From JAJFJD01 sp965228975 (lineage in GTDB: Bacteria; Pseudomonadota; Alphaproteobacteria; UBA8366), in contig OZ245851.1 in assembly GCA_965228975.1 (NCBI GenBank), forward strand, positions 620,001 through 684,000: a DNA stretch of 64,000 nt, given 5' to 3'. A program made the translations under genes and the position numbers. The notes below the pieces were generated by a model. That model ran no database searches and had not been told where the DNA came from. It worked only from the letters and a program-made list of their open reading frames with translations. Shown in pieces: positions 8,873 through 17,022 of the stretch; position 1 is the stretch's first letter, and every line of letters begins with the position of its first letter.

Positions 8873-10378
8873 ATGACGAAATTGGTTAAGAGGATGAGTA
8901 CCACCGCCAAGTGGCTGTCGATCGCCATGATCCTGTTGATGGCGGGCGCGGCAGGATATGCCTTGCGAAGCCATGGCGCCGCCGCCTTCTCCGAGCGTGT
9001 CCCGCTCGATAGGCAGGTCGTCGTCAGTCCGGGCGATAACGTCACCAAAATCGTCGAAGAGCATCCCAGCGGGACCATGTTCGTTTTCGAGCCGGGATTG
9101 TATCGGGGAAACGTCATTGTTCCCAAGGATCGTCAGCAGTTCTTCGGCACCGGCGAGGTAATTATCAGCGGCGCGGCCATCGTAGACAAATGGCGGCGCG
9201 AGGGGGACCATTGGATCGCGGCGGGGCTGCCCGATCCGCTGCGGCCGCACGGCGAGTGCCGCGAGGGTTATGAGCAATGCAAATTCCGCGAAGACCTGTT
9301 TTTTAACGACAAGTTGTTCCACCGCGTCGCCTCCAAGGACAAGTTGGTCGCGGGCACATGGTATTACGAGGCCAACCAGGCTTTCATCGTCGACGATCCG
9401 CAGGGCGCGAAGATTGAATTGAGCTACCTCCCGGTCGCCTTCACCGGTGGTGCGAAGGATGTACGGCTCGAGAACCTAATCGTCGAAAAATACGCGTCCC
9501 AGGCTCAGTCGGGCGCGATCGACGGCAAGGGGAGCGAACGGTGGGTGGTCTCCAACGTGAGCGCCCGTTGGAACCATGGACTAGGCCTGTTCATCGGGAA
9601 GGAGATGCGCGTTTCCGGCGGGTCCTACAACAACAACGGCCAGATGGGCATGGCTGGCAGTGGCGACAACGCTGTGATCGAGGGCGTCGAGATCGCCTAC
9701 AACAACTACGCCAACTTTGCCTATGGATGGGAAGCTGGCGGTTTTAAATTCGATAACTCCCGGGATCTCGTGGTGCGCAATTCCTGCATTCACAATAATA
9801 ACGGTGTCGGGATGTGGAACGATATCGACAACATCGATACGATTTTCGAAGGCAATCGCGTGTTCGGGAACGCGCGGGTCGGAATCGCCAATGAAATTTC
9901 GTATGCGATGGTGATCCGCAACAACATCGTCGCCCGAAACGCATCGGACCGGGACGGTTGGTTATGGGGCTCGCAAATCCTGGTGCTGAACAGCCAGGAC
10001 ACGGAAGTATACGGCAATGTCGTCGAAGTCGCCGCCGGCTACGGCAACGGGATCACGATCATCCATCAGAAGCGCGGCACCGGCGAATATGGCGAATACC
10101 TGAGCCAGAACAACTACATCCACAACAACCGGATCATCCATCTGGGCAATCGCGGCCGAAACGGCATGATCGCCGACTATCAGGAAAAATGGTTCGAAAC
10201 AAAGTCCAATAACCGTTTCGATCGGAACACCTATGTCATGCCGAAGCGAGATTTGAAGGGTTTTGCGATCCTGGACGGGTTTCGGACGTGGAAGGTATTC
10301 CGGGAAAACGGTATGGAGGCGAACGGCCAGCTTATCGAAAAGCAATCGCAGCCGATGAAGCTGTCTTGCCGTAGTTGA
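8873..10378 (+). CDS. Right-handed parallel beta-helix repeat protein, exported
   Basis: 501 residues. The N-terminus carries a basic stretch and one hydrophobic helix (~14-31) that reads as a signal anchor or uncleaved signal. From ~200 to ~440 the sequence has PbH1-like repeats rich in Asn, Gly and short hydrophobic strands ('VRNSCIHNNNGVGMWND', 'VIRNNIVARN'), the asparagine-ladder pattern of pectate lyase-like and AlgG/NosD-like folds. Such proteins cut, epimerise or bind acidic polysaccharide in the periplasm or outside the cell. Because an AlgD-type dehydrogenase and a heparinase-fold protein share the locus, a polymer-trimming or uronate epimerase/lyase role is reasonable, but no catalytic set is identifiable. 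An alternative start is ATG 8894. Confidence 0.8.
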   Translation: MTKLVKRMSTTAKWLSIAMILLMAGAAGYALRSHGAAAFSERVPLDRQVVVSPGDNVTKIVEEHPSGTMFVFEPGLYRGNVIVPKDRQQFFGTGEVIISGAAIVDKWRREGDHWIAAGLPDPLRPHGECREGYEQCKFREDLFFNDKLFHRVASKDKLVAGTWYYEANQAFIVDDPQGAKIELSYLPVAFTGGAKDVRLENLIVEKYASQAQSGAIDGKGSERWVVSNVSARWNHGLGLFIGKEMRVSGGSYNNNGQMGMAGSGDNAVIEGVEIAYNNYANFAYGWEAGGFKFDNSRDLVVRNSCIHNNNGVGMWNDIDNIDTIFEGNRVFGNARVGIANEISYAMVIRNNIVARNASDRDGWLWGSQILVLNSQDTEVYGNVVEVAAGYGNGITIIHQKRGTGEYGEYLSQNNYIHNNRIIHLGNRGRNGMIADYQEKWFETKSNNRFDRNTYVMPKRDLKGFAILDGFRTWKVFRENGMEANGQLIEKQSQPMKLSCRS

Positions 10379-10392
10379 GGCTTGGCGAGTGT

Positions 10393-11574
10393 TCAGGCAC
10401 CTGACGCAGACAGGCGCCTGAGCGCGGTTTCATAGATCGCCATGAGCTCGGCGTAATTTTTCTTCGCTGAGAATTTTTCCAAATAGGTATTCCGCGCATT
10501 CCGGCCGTATGCGCGCATTTCGCCTTCGTGACCGGCGGCCCATTGAGCCTTCTCCGCAAGGTCTTGAACGTCTCCGGGCTTGAAATGAAGCCCGTTGTGA
10601 TGGTCCTTGATGATTTCGGCCATTGCACCGAGCCGCGAGGCGATAACGGGCTTGCCCTTGGCGAACGCTTCCACCGCGACCAGCCCGAATGTTTCGAACC
10701 ATTCCGATGGGAAAACCAGATAAGCGCATTTATCCAGCAGTGCGAATACCTGTTCCCGCTCGACCCGGCCGACGTATTCGATTGCCGGGTTCTGCGCGGC
10801 TGCCTTTTCGACAGCGCCGCGCAAGGGACCGTCGCCGGCGATCTTCAGAGTCACCGCTGGCGAAAGTCTCTCCCAGGCCGCCAGAAGTGTCTCGATCCCC
10901 TTTTCCCGGGTCAGCCGACCGAGGAATAGAGCATAACCGTCGGATTGCGTACTGACCCCAGGGTCGGGATCGACGAAATTGGGTTTAACCGTGATGAGGG
11001 GGCCGGAGATGCCACCGTCGATCAATTGTTGCCGTGCGAATTCGGTAATGGCGATGAACGCATCGACCTGCTTATGCCATGTCCCCATAGCCCTATGGGC
11101 GGCGAGCATGGTGGTCACGACGGTGGATGCCAAGCGATCGTCTCGGTAACACGCATACAGGATTGCAGGCCACGCCACCGCCTTTCCCACGCATGCGTCG
11201 CAGACGCGATCGTCGCGAGTCATGATTCCCGATGGACAGACCAAACGGTAGTTGTGGACGGTTTGAACCACCGCGGCGCCTTCGGACCGGGCTGCATAAT
11301 AGGCCGCCGGCGATATAAGTGGTAAAGTATTGTGGAAGTGTGCGACATCAATTTTATTTTCTTTTACTATAGTTTTTATTTTTGAATATGAGTTTTTATT
11401 CCAAATTGCTTTGGTCGATAAGGAGATATAATTGAAATCTTTTATATTCTTATTTTCTTCAATATAGCAGGTCACGTCGTGCCCGTTGTCCCGCAACAGT
11501 TTCGCCTCCGCGGCGAAACACGTGTCTTCGCCGCCGGGCTGCTGATAGTAGTTGTGGGCCAATAGGATATTCAT
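10393..11574 (-). CDS. GT4-family glycosyltransferase, paralogue of the one at 3013-4236
   Basis: 393 residues, GT-B fold. It aligns along its length with the 3013-4236 product: both begin 'M.ILLAHN.YQ..GGED', share 'VVQT.HN.R.VC' and the cysteine cluster C...CDAC...ACYR (~118-150), and end with a GT4 donor domain ('LFLGRLTREKGIETLLAAW' and 'VAVEAFAKGKPVIASRLGAMAEII'). The retaining transferase should add a sugar in EPS repeat-unit assembly. The N-terminal third, about residues 50-80, is Lys/Asn-rich and its DNA visibly more AT-rich than the rest, which may mark a recombined segment. It ends 14 bp from the convergent beta-helix gene. Confidence 0.88.
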   Translation of the reverse strand: MNILLAHNYYQQPGGEDTCFAAEAKLLRDNGHDVTCYIEENKNIKDFNYISLSTKAIWNKNSYSKIKTIVKENKIDVAHFHNTLPLISPAAYYAARSEGAAVVQTVHNYRLVCPSGIMTRDDRVCDACVGKAVAWPAILYACYRDDRLASTVVTTMLAAHRAMGTWHKQVDAFIAITEFARQQLIDGGISGPLITVKPNFVDPDPGVSTQSDGYALFLGRLTREKGIETLLAAWERLSPAVTLKIAGDGPLRGAVEKAAAQNPAIEYVGRVEREQVFALLDKCAYLVFPSEWFETFGLVAVEAFAKGKPVIASRLGAMAEIIKDHHNGLHFKPGDVQDLAEKAQWAAGHEGEMRAYGRNARNTYLEKFSAKKNYAELMAIYETALRRLSASGA

Positions 11575-11795
11575 GATGGCGGAGCGTATCGTGTACCGGG
11601 AGACGACTTATTAACGGTCGCGTCCGATTGGCGTTTTGGCTCTTACCTCATGAGGTTGCGCGGTGTGGGAAACTCGCCGCGATATGGTTGGGCAGTGTAT
11701 TGTCGGGTGACTGTTCCATGCAAATCACGCAAGCCGGATAAGCGCTCCGCAGAGCAACCGACATGTGCTCGGATGTTTATCATGACCTCGAATGT
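11575..11795. other. Intergenic spacer between two minus-strand genes
   Basis: 221 bp separate the CDP-alcohol phosphatidyltransferase from the downstream GT4 gene. A 12-base palindrome, acctcatgaggt, lies at 11645-11656. I see no terminator, so the spacer more likely holds a promoter for the GT4 gene. Confidence 0.35.
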
Positions 11796-12587
11796 TTACT
11801 TGGTATCGGCAGAGTCTTGGAGCCCGCGTTTGAAATAGCGGAGCCAGATGGCACACAGAAGCAGGGCCTGGAATGTATAGATGGCAAGGCAGGCCATCGG
11901 GGAGATGAGGAATACCAGCATCGCCAGGACGACGACCTGGTGATCGATAAGACCCTTGAGAACTTCTCGGGCGACGCTGGGTTCGTCCTTGCTGCCTTCA
12001 TAGGTTTCCGGGAGCAGGTGCAGGAAAAACTGCCACACGGTGAACCGCGCCAGATAGAAGAACACGAAGGTGAGGCCGCCGAAGAGCCACAGCTGGGCCT
12101 CGAATGTGGAACCCGTGGCCATATAGTAGCGATAAATGAATATGAAAAAGGCACTGTATTGCAGTTGAATGCCGACCAGATCCATGGCGCGGTCCAGAAA
12201 AGCGCCATACGGCGACGTGGTTCCGGTGGCGCGCGCTAGCTGGCCGTCGGCGCAATCCAGGATGTAGGAAATCTGCGATAGGACGAATATGGTCAGCACG
12301 GGCGCGGTTGCGCTTTCGGTCCCCATCGTGGCGGCCGCGATGAGGGCGAACAGACTGAAAAGGCCCGATCCCGCTGAAATATGGTTGGCCGTCAGGTTCA
12401 ACCGATATCCGGCATAGGCGAAGAAAATCGAGATGTTGTGGATCGTGAGACGGTCCAGCAACAATTGGCTGTCAAGATTGCGCCCTTGCCAAAACTCCGT
12501 CAGCGAAATTCTGTCGCGATTATCGGAGCTTGCGATCGACGCCTTAGGGTCGCTAATTGTTTGTTTTACTTCGTTCATTTTTCTCAT
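11796..12587 (-). CDS. CDP-alcohol phosphatidyltransferase family membrane protein
   Basis: 263 residues with about six TM helices. The family signature D-G-x2-A-R-x8-G-x3-D-x3-D is complete at ~95-115 ('DGQLAR...GAFLDRAMD'), so the enzyme should move a phosphoalcohol from a CDP-alcohol to an acceptor hydroxyl, using Mg2+. The acceptor could be a lipid or a glycan. Candidate starts are ATG 12587 and ATG 12578; both lie inside the 3' end of the upstream dioxygenase gene (35- or 26-bp overlap), indicating translational coupling. A housekeeping phospholipid synthase (PssA/PgsA) is possible, but the EPS context and coupling favour a special lipid or phospho-substituent. Confidence 0.82.
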   Translation of the reverse strand: MRKMNEVKQTISDPKASIASSDNRDRISLTEFWQGRNLDSQLLLDRLTIHNISIFFAYAGYRLNLTANHISAGSGLFSLFALIAAATMGTESATAPVLTIFVLSQISYILDCADGQLARATGTTSPYGAFLDRAMDLVGIQLQYSAFFIFIYRYYMATGSTFEAQLWLFGGLTFVFFYLARFTVWQFFLHLLPETYEGSKDEPSVAREVLKGLIDHQVVVLAMLVFLISPMACLAIYTFQALLLCAIWLRYFKRGLQDSADTK

Positions 12588-13545
12588 CGGCCGGCGTTAT
12601 GACGCGAATAAAATCTGCAAATGACTTTTGTTTTGGGGTCAGCAATTCGTAGTCCTGTTCACGGATAATCGGCTCGCTGCCGATCGCGCGCTGAATTGGG
12701 TGCAGACCGGTGTTGATCATCAAGGCGCGGCGCGCATGTTTTTGCGGCTTCTGCGCGCGATGAAACGCTGTGGGATTCGCGATGATAAGGTCGCCCGCCC
12801 GCGCCGTAATGCGGTGGACCGAATCCGCGCCGAACGTATTCTTAATGTCGGTCAGGGTTCGATTGTTGTTCATGCGCCAGCCGGCGGGTTTTCGGCGATG
12901 GCTGCCCTTCACGATGCAGAATGGGCCCGTTTCTTCGTCAACGTCGCTTGGGTAAACGAAGAACTTGATGAATCTCGGACTCTGAACGTCGACATGAAAC
13001 ATGTTGTACCCGGCTTCGGGCAGATCGTTTACGAAACTCTTCAAGAGGTTGCATCCGGTGATTGCCGGCCGCGCGCCGTAGAACTCCGTCGCGATGTCGA
13101 TGACGACATCGGAAAAGACGATATCGAGCGTCGATCGGCAGGTGACGAGCGGATCTTGGACATAGGCGATGTTGGCGTGTTGGGCGATGTAGTCCTCGCC
13201 CCGCGCAAGTTCCGCAGCGGACAGATATGCCGAACGGGCGTCGTCCTGCTGTGTGCGCCAAACGGGGAACATTAGATTCGACGCGAGGGCCGCGTCCATC
13301 TCGTCGCCAAGCGCTTCGATCGCATCCTGGGGTATCGCCCCCGGCACGACCGCAAATCCATTTGCCGCCAGCGACGCCTTAACGTCCGGATAGCTCGTGG
13401 TATCGAATGCCGTTCGGCTGGCAGGATGAGCGCGGCTTCGTTGGGCCATTGCATATTGCGCCCGTCGATATTGCGCCCGACCGGTCTGGTTGATCAGGCG
13501 TGCAACGGACCGTAGGTCGGCCGGCAAATGCTCGCGCAGGTTCAT
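12553..13545 (-). CDS. Phytanoyl-CoA dioxygenase (PhyH) family Fe(II)/2-oxoglutarate oxygenase
   Basis: 330 residues. The facial triad is readable: 'MFHVDVQSPRF' gives the H-x-D pair (~170) and 'PTAFHRAQKP' the distal His, with 'ARRALMIN' supplying the 2-oxoglutarate-binding Arg. 'TGPFCIVKGSHR' is a typical PhyH core segment. Members hydroxylate lipids, amino acids, phosphonates and sugar-linked substrates. The gene overlaps the start of the CDP-alcohol phosphatidyltransferase, so the two products probably act on one pathway, for instance a hydroxylated phosphoalcohol or lipid moiety. ATG 13545 has no obvious Shine-Dalgarno sequence. Confidence 0.85.
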   Translation of the reverse strand: MNLREHLPADLRSVARLINQTGRAQYRRAQYAMAQRSRAHPASRTAFDTTSYPDVKASLAANGFAVVPGAIPQDAIEALGDEMDAALASNLMFPVWRTQQDDARSAYLSAAELARGEDYIAQHANIAYVQDPLVTCRSTLDIVFSDVVIDIATEFYGARPAITGCNLLKSFVNDLPEAGYNMFHVDVQSPRFIKFFVYPSDVDEETGPFCIVKGSHRRKPAGWRMNNNRTLTDIKNTFGADSVHRITARAGDLIIANPTAFHRAQKPQKHARRALMINTGLHPIQRAIGSEPIIREQDYELLTPKQKSFADFIRVITPADEKNERSKTNN

Positions 13546-13749
13546 TATGCAAACTTTATTACAATAATTTTACAGTTTGAGTATGACCCGGCCTTAGCAA
13601 AAATAAATAACCCTTTCGAGTGTTGAACTAACCATCATGGGGATATTGTCCGGGCGTGGCGGTAGCTTATTCTCGGGTTGTTATTCAAGCTGCCATTAGA
13701 CAAAAAAATCAAATAAATCAATTAATTATAAATCACCCTGTTGCATGAA

Positions 13750-14724
13750 ATGGCCCACGTAACGAATTCGTTCAAACCCGGCGTAAAGGTGCCCAAGCGC
13801 GTTCGGCTGGTGTCGGCCGACGATGCGTTTCGGGTGATCCGGATGGCCTTGATCGCTTTGGCGTCGTGGGTAACGCCGGTGCGTTTTTGGTCTGGGCTAT
13901 CGAATATGCTGGCTGATGTCGACGTTCGGATGCGTCCCGTTGAAATGACCGATCGCGCACGGGAAATCTCGGACGTCTTGGGGCCATGGGTCGATTTCGA
14001 TGTGGACGAGGTCGTTCGCGCCAGCATGGCGGCTCACTGCGAAAGCCAATTGCAGCATTTCCGCTGCTACAGACCCGGGAATTGGCTGCCCGATACCCAT
14101 GTTGTCGGCCGCGATCATATCGACAACGGTTTGGTGCAGGGTAACGGCGTGATCCTTTGGATCAGCAATTTCACGTTCAACGACTTGGTTTCCAAAATCG
14201 CGCTGGCGGAGGCGGGAATTGGGGTTACGCACCTAAGCCGCCCCACCCATGGCTACTCGATCACTCGGTTCGGCATACGCTTCCTCAATCCGCTTCAGTC
14301 GTATATCGAGGATCGCTTTCTTAAAGAGCGGGTCAAGATCCTGGACCGTGGGCCGGTGCGCGCCTTGATGACGCTGCGTGAACGGCTGCGGAAAAATGGC
14401 GTTGTCTCGATTACGGTGGGCGATAAGGCGCAACGGGTCGTGCAAGCGCCTTTCATGAATGGTGTGATCAACTTGTCCACCGGACCGGCGGAGTTGGCCC
14501 GTATGACCGGCGCCGCGCTGCTGCCGGTATTCGCGGTGCGGGACGGTGACGGCGGTTATGCCGTGCATGTCGGCAGTCCGCTCGGCACGACCGATGCGGA
14601 TGCGAATGAGTTATATCAAACGGTGGCGGCGGAATATGCGGATCAACTGGCACCCTTCGTACTCGACCATCCCGATTGCTGGAAGAGCTGGGAAATGGTC
14701 AGTTTCGACGAGGCGGTGTCCTAA
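13750..14724 (+). CDS. LpxL/HtrB-like lysophospholipid acyltransferase homologue lacking the catalytic His
   Basis: About 324 residues. The pattern follows LpxL-type acyltransferases: 'GNGVILWISNFTFNDLV' (~135-150) corresponds to the G-x-G-V...H-x4-D/E block, 'LSRPTHGYSITRFGIRFLN' to the Arg-Pro block, and 'GPAELARMTGAALLPVFAVR' to the C-terminal block. The catalytic pair is N-x4-D, with Asn where His is expected, so acyl-transfer chemistry may be lost or altered. There is no N-terminal TM helix, only a weakly hydrophobic stretch at ~35-50. The frame opens at TTG 13741; ATG 13750 is preferred but has no clear ribosome-binding site. It diverges from the PhyH gene. Family assignment by motif order only. 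Confidence 0.65.
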   Translation: MAHVTNSFKPGVKVPKRVRLVSADDAFRVIRMALIALASWVTPVRFWSGLSNMLADVDVRMRPVEMTDRAREISDVLGPWVDFDVDEVVRASMAAHCESQLQHFRCYRPGNWLPDTHVVGRDHIDNGLVQGNGVILWISNFTFNDLVSKIALAEAGIGVTHLSRPTHGYSITRFGIRFLNPLQSYIEDRFLKERVKILDRGPVRALMTLRERLRKNGVVSITVGDKAQRVVQAPFMNGVINLSTGPAELARMTGAALLPVFAVRDGDGGYAVHVGSPLGTTDADANELYQTVAAEYADQLAPFVLDHPDCWKSWEMVSFDEAVS

Positions 14725-14746
14725 GTCTTCAATCCTGGCAATTCCC

Positions 14747-14780
14747 GCGGCGCGAAGCAGGCGTGTCAGCGCCGCTTCTT
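14747..14780 (+). terminator. Probable terminator after acyltransferase-like gene
   Basis: A 7-bp perfect stem, gcggcgc/gcgccgc (14747-14753 and 14769-14775), with a 15-base loop is followed by TTCTTTAT. It overlaps the last codons of the convergent flippase gene. Confidence 0.5.
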
Positions 14781-16247
14781 TATCATGGCCTGGATCGCAC
14801 CGATCGCTTTCAGGCAGAGTTGTCGCTGGAGGACGATGGCGGCGAGGCCGAAGCAAACCACGTAAATCGTGCCGTTGATGACGGCGCTGAAAACGGGGTG
14901 GCCCGGGGTGGGCAATACGGCGGCGGCACCCCAGGCCCCGGCCAATCCAATGATGCCGATGATGTAAGGCCAGTATACCGTTTGCAGAAGGCGGTGGTTG
15001 GAAACGGCGACATACCGGCCGCCGATCAGCAAGTAGGCGATCGCGCTGATCACGAAGTAGGCGCCGACCGTGTAGGTGATCTCCATAAGCCCGCCGAGCA
15101 TGGCGCCGATTGCCGCCGCCGCCATGATGCCGGCCGCGTCGACGCAGGACAGGACGGTCGTGATTCTCCAGAGACCGCGTGCTTCGAGCATGGCGCGCAC
15201 GACGATCGTCACCGCCGGACGGGTTGCGGTGATGGCCATGATTTCGACCACCGGAATGGAATCGTCCCATTTGCCGCTCCAAACGAATCCGATCGTCGGC
15301 TCGGCGACCGCGGCGATTGCGAAACCGAGGAAGAACATGACGAATGTGCTCATCTCCATCGATTGCACGAACGCGCGATCCCGTTGTTCGGGTAGCTTTT
15401 TCAGCGTCGCGAGCGATGGCGTGAAAACGGAATACAGGCTTTGGGAAACGATCGTGAAGACGCCCAGCGTGAGCTGAAATCCGAAGAAGTACAGGCCGAT
15501 GGTCGTCTTATCCTCAAGCGCGCCGATCACCATATAGGCGCCGTTGCCGATCAGGGACATTGCCACCAACCCGGGAATGATCCAGGCGCATTGACGCATC
15601 GTCGGCCAGAAAATACGCATCTTCGGCAAGGTCGGACGCCAGTCGATCCGCGTGTATCGCAGCAGGAAAACCCATTCGAAGAGGCCAACCAGCACGAATG
15701 GCCAGGCCAGGCTGTAGGGCCCGAAACCGAACACGGCGAGCAGGATGATGGACAGATTCCGGACCAGCGCCGAGTATCCGTTGAGCACGGATAGTTCGCC
15801 GAACCGCAGGCCGACGGCCAGCTCGGCACGAAGCAACCGCGGTATCGTTTCTGCCGGCACGCTGCAGCCGATGATGATCAGCAGCCAGACGACGTCGCTG
15901 CTGTCATAGGTATCGCCGATCGCCGGCGCGATCGCCAGGACGATGGCGAGCAGCCCGATGTTGATGGCGAAGGAAAGCCCGCACAGCGGGCCATAGAGAT
16001 ATCGGAAGGCCTTTCCGCGATAGATCAGGATCTTCTGCATGCCACCGTTGGTCACGAATCCGAATATTTCGCCCCATGCGACGGCGATCGCGAACAGGGC
16101 GAAATCCTCGGCCGACAACATCAATCCGGTGACATAGAGCGTGCCGATGCCGAGCAATTTGGCGGCCAAATTGGTCGAAAACAGCATCGTCGCGCCACGG
16201 GTCGTGGTTTCGCTGTAGCTGCGTTGCGATGGCTCGATTTCTGTCAT
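14766..16247 (-). CDS. Wzx-like polysaccharide flippase (MATE/MOP superfamily)
   Basis: 493 residues from ATG 16247, with 12-14 hydrophobic helices starting with 'MLFSTNLAAKLLGIGTLYVTG'. The overall pattern (a short charged N-terminus, evenly spaced helices, few conserved charges) matches oligosaccharide flippases of the MOP superfamily, which move undecaprenyl-PP-linked repeat units across the inner membrane. A TTG at 16304 would add 19 residues but is less plausible than the ATG. It pairs functionally with the Wzy/ligase-like protein at 5575. Confidence 0.85.
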   Translation of the reverse strand: MTEIEPSQRSYSETTTRGATMLFSTNLAAKLLGIGTLYVTGLMLSAEDFALFAIAVAWGEIFGFVTNGGMQKILIYRGKAFRYLYGPLCGLSFAINIGLLAIVLAIAPAIGDTYDSSDVVWLLIIIGCSVPAETIPRLLRAELAVGLRFGELSVLNGYSALVRNLSIILLAVFGFGPYSLAWPFVLVGLFEWVFLLRYTRIDWRPTLPKMRIFWPTMRQCAWIIPGLVAMSLIGNGAYMVIGALEDKTTIGLYFFGFQLTLGVFTIVSQSLYSVFTPSLATLKKLPEQRDRAFVQSMEMSTFVMFFLGFAIAAVAEPTIGFVWSGKWDDSIPVVEIMAITATRPAVTIVVRAMLEARGLWRITTVLSCVDAAGIMAAAAIGAMLGGLMEITYTVGAYFVISAIAYLLIGGRYVAVSNHRLLQTVYWPYIIGIIGLAGAWGAAAVLPTPGHPVFSAVINGTIYVVCFGLAAIVLQRQLCLKAIGAIQAMIKKRR

Positions 16248-17022
16248 CGGTGTCGATGGCCCAAGACGAATGGTTACGGCAAGGTTTGGGAACGGGTGCC
16301 GCAAGCGGCGGTCGCATGCGCCGATTGACGCCTCGGCGCCGCAAACCTACGGCACATCATGGCTGCGCGCATCAAATATCCGGCATACGCCCGCGGTTAT
16401 TGCCTCGGCCGTTGGCATTGCTTGGTACAGTCGTGTTTGATTGTTTCGGTACATGAATGATCCGGGCCCAACATTTTGCGAGACGCCCAAGCGGTAGATG
16501 CAATCTCGGTAAATATAAATAGGCCAGTATTATTAATATTTTGGAAGAATAAAGCTCTCAATACTCCAAACATCAAAAAATGTAATTAAGGAATTCTCAT
16601 ATACTGCGGATTGAAAATTTCGATTATATATATTTATGTAATGAACTTAATAAAACAATGAAATTGAAAAACAAACGCATTAATGATTAAATATTGTAGA
16701 TATCGAATTTATAGTAATTGTCAAAATTGGCATTGTCATATGAAGTAAATATGAATATTCATTGTCTTTTATTTGGATATTTTAAATAATTATTGGAGTT
16801 AATGTTTTCTGGATAGCGAGCAAAAAGTGCTAAGTCATATTAATTTCCACCGTTATTTCATAATCTGATAGACGGTATGTTCAAGCATAATTGTGCATGA
16901 ATTAGACCTTGATACTGGTCTTGCTGCGCCGGTTGGCTGTCATAGCCGGAATTGCGAAATCAAGTGTTTGCTTCATGGGGAGTTTAGGCGCGTGGCGCGG
17001 CTATCGGTATTAGGGTGTGAGA
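16248..17022. other. Large AT-rich intergenic region, no gene seen
   Basis: About 770 bp between divergent flippase and plus-strand genes. The block from about 16490 to 16870 is dominated by A/T runs, in sharp contrast to the GC-rich genes on both sides. No ORF of coding character, tRNA or terminator is visible. It presumably contains both promoters and binding sites for an AT-recognising regulator. Confidence 0.5.
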
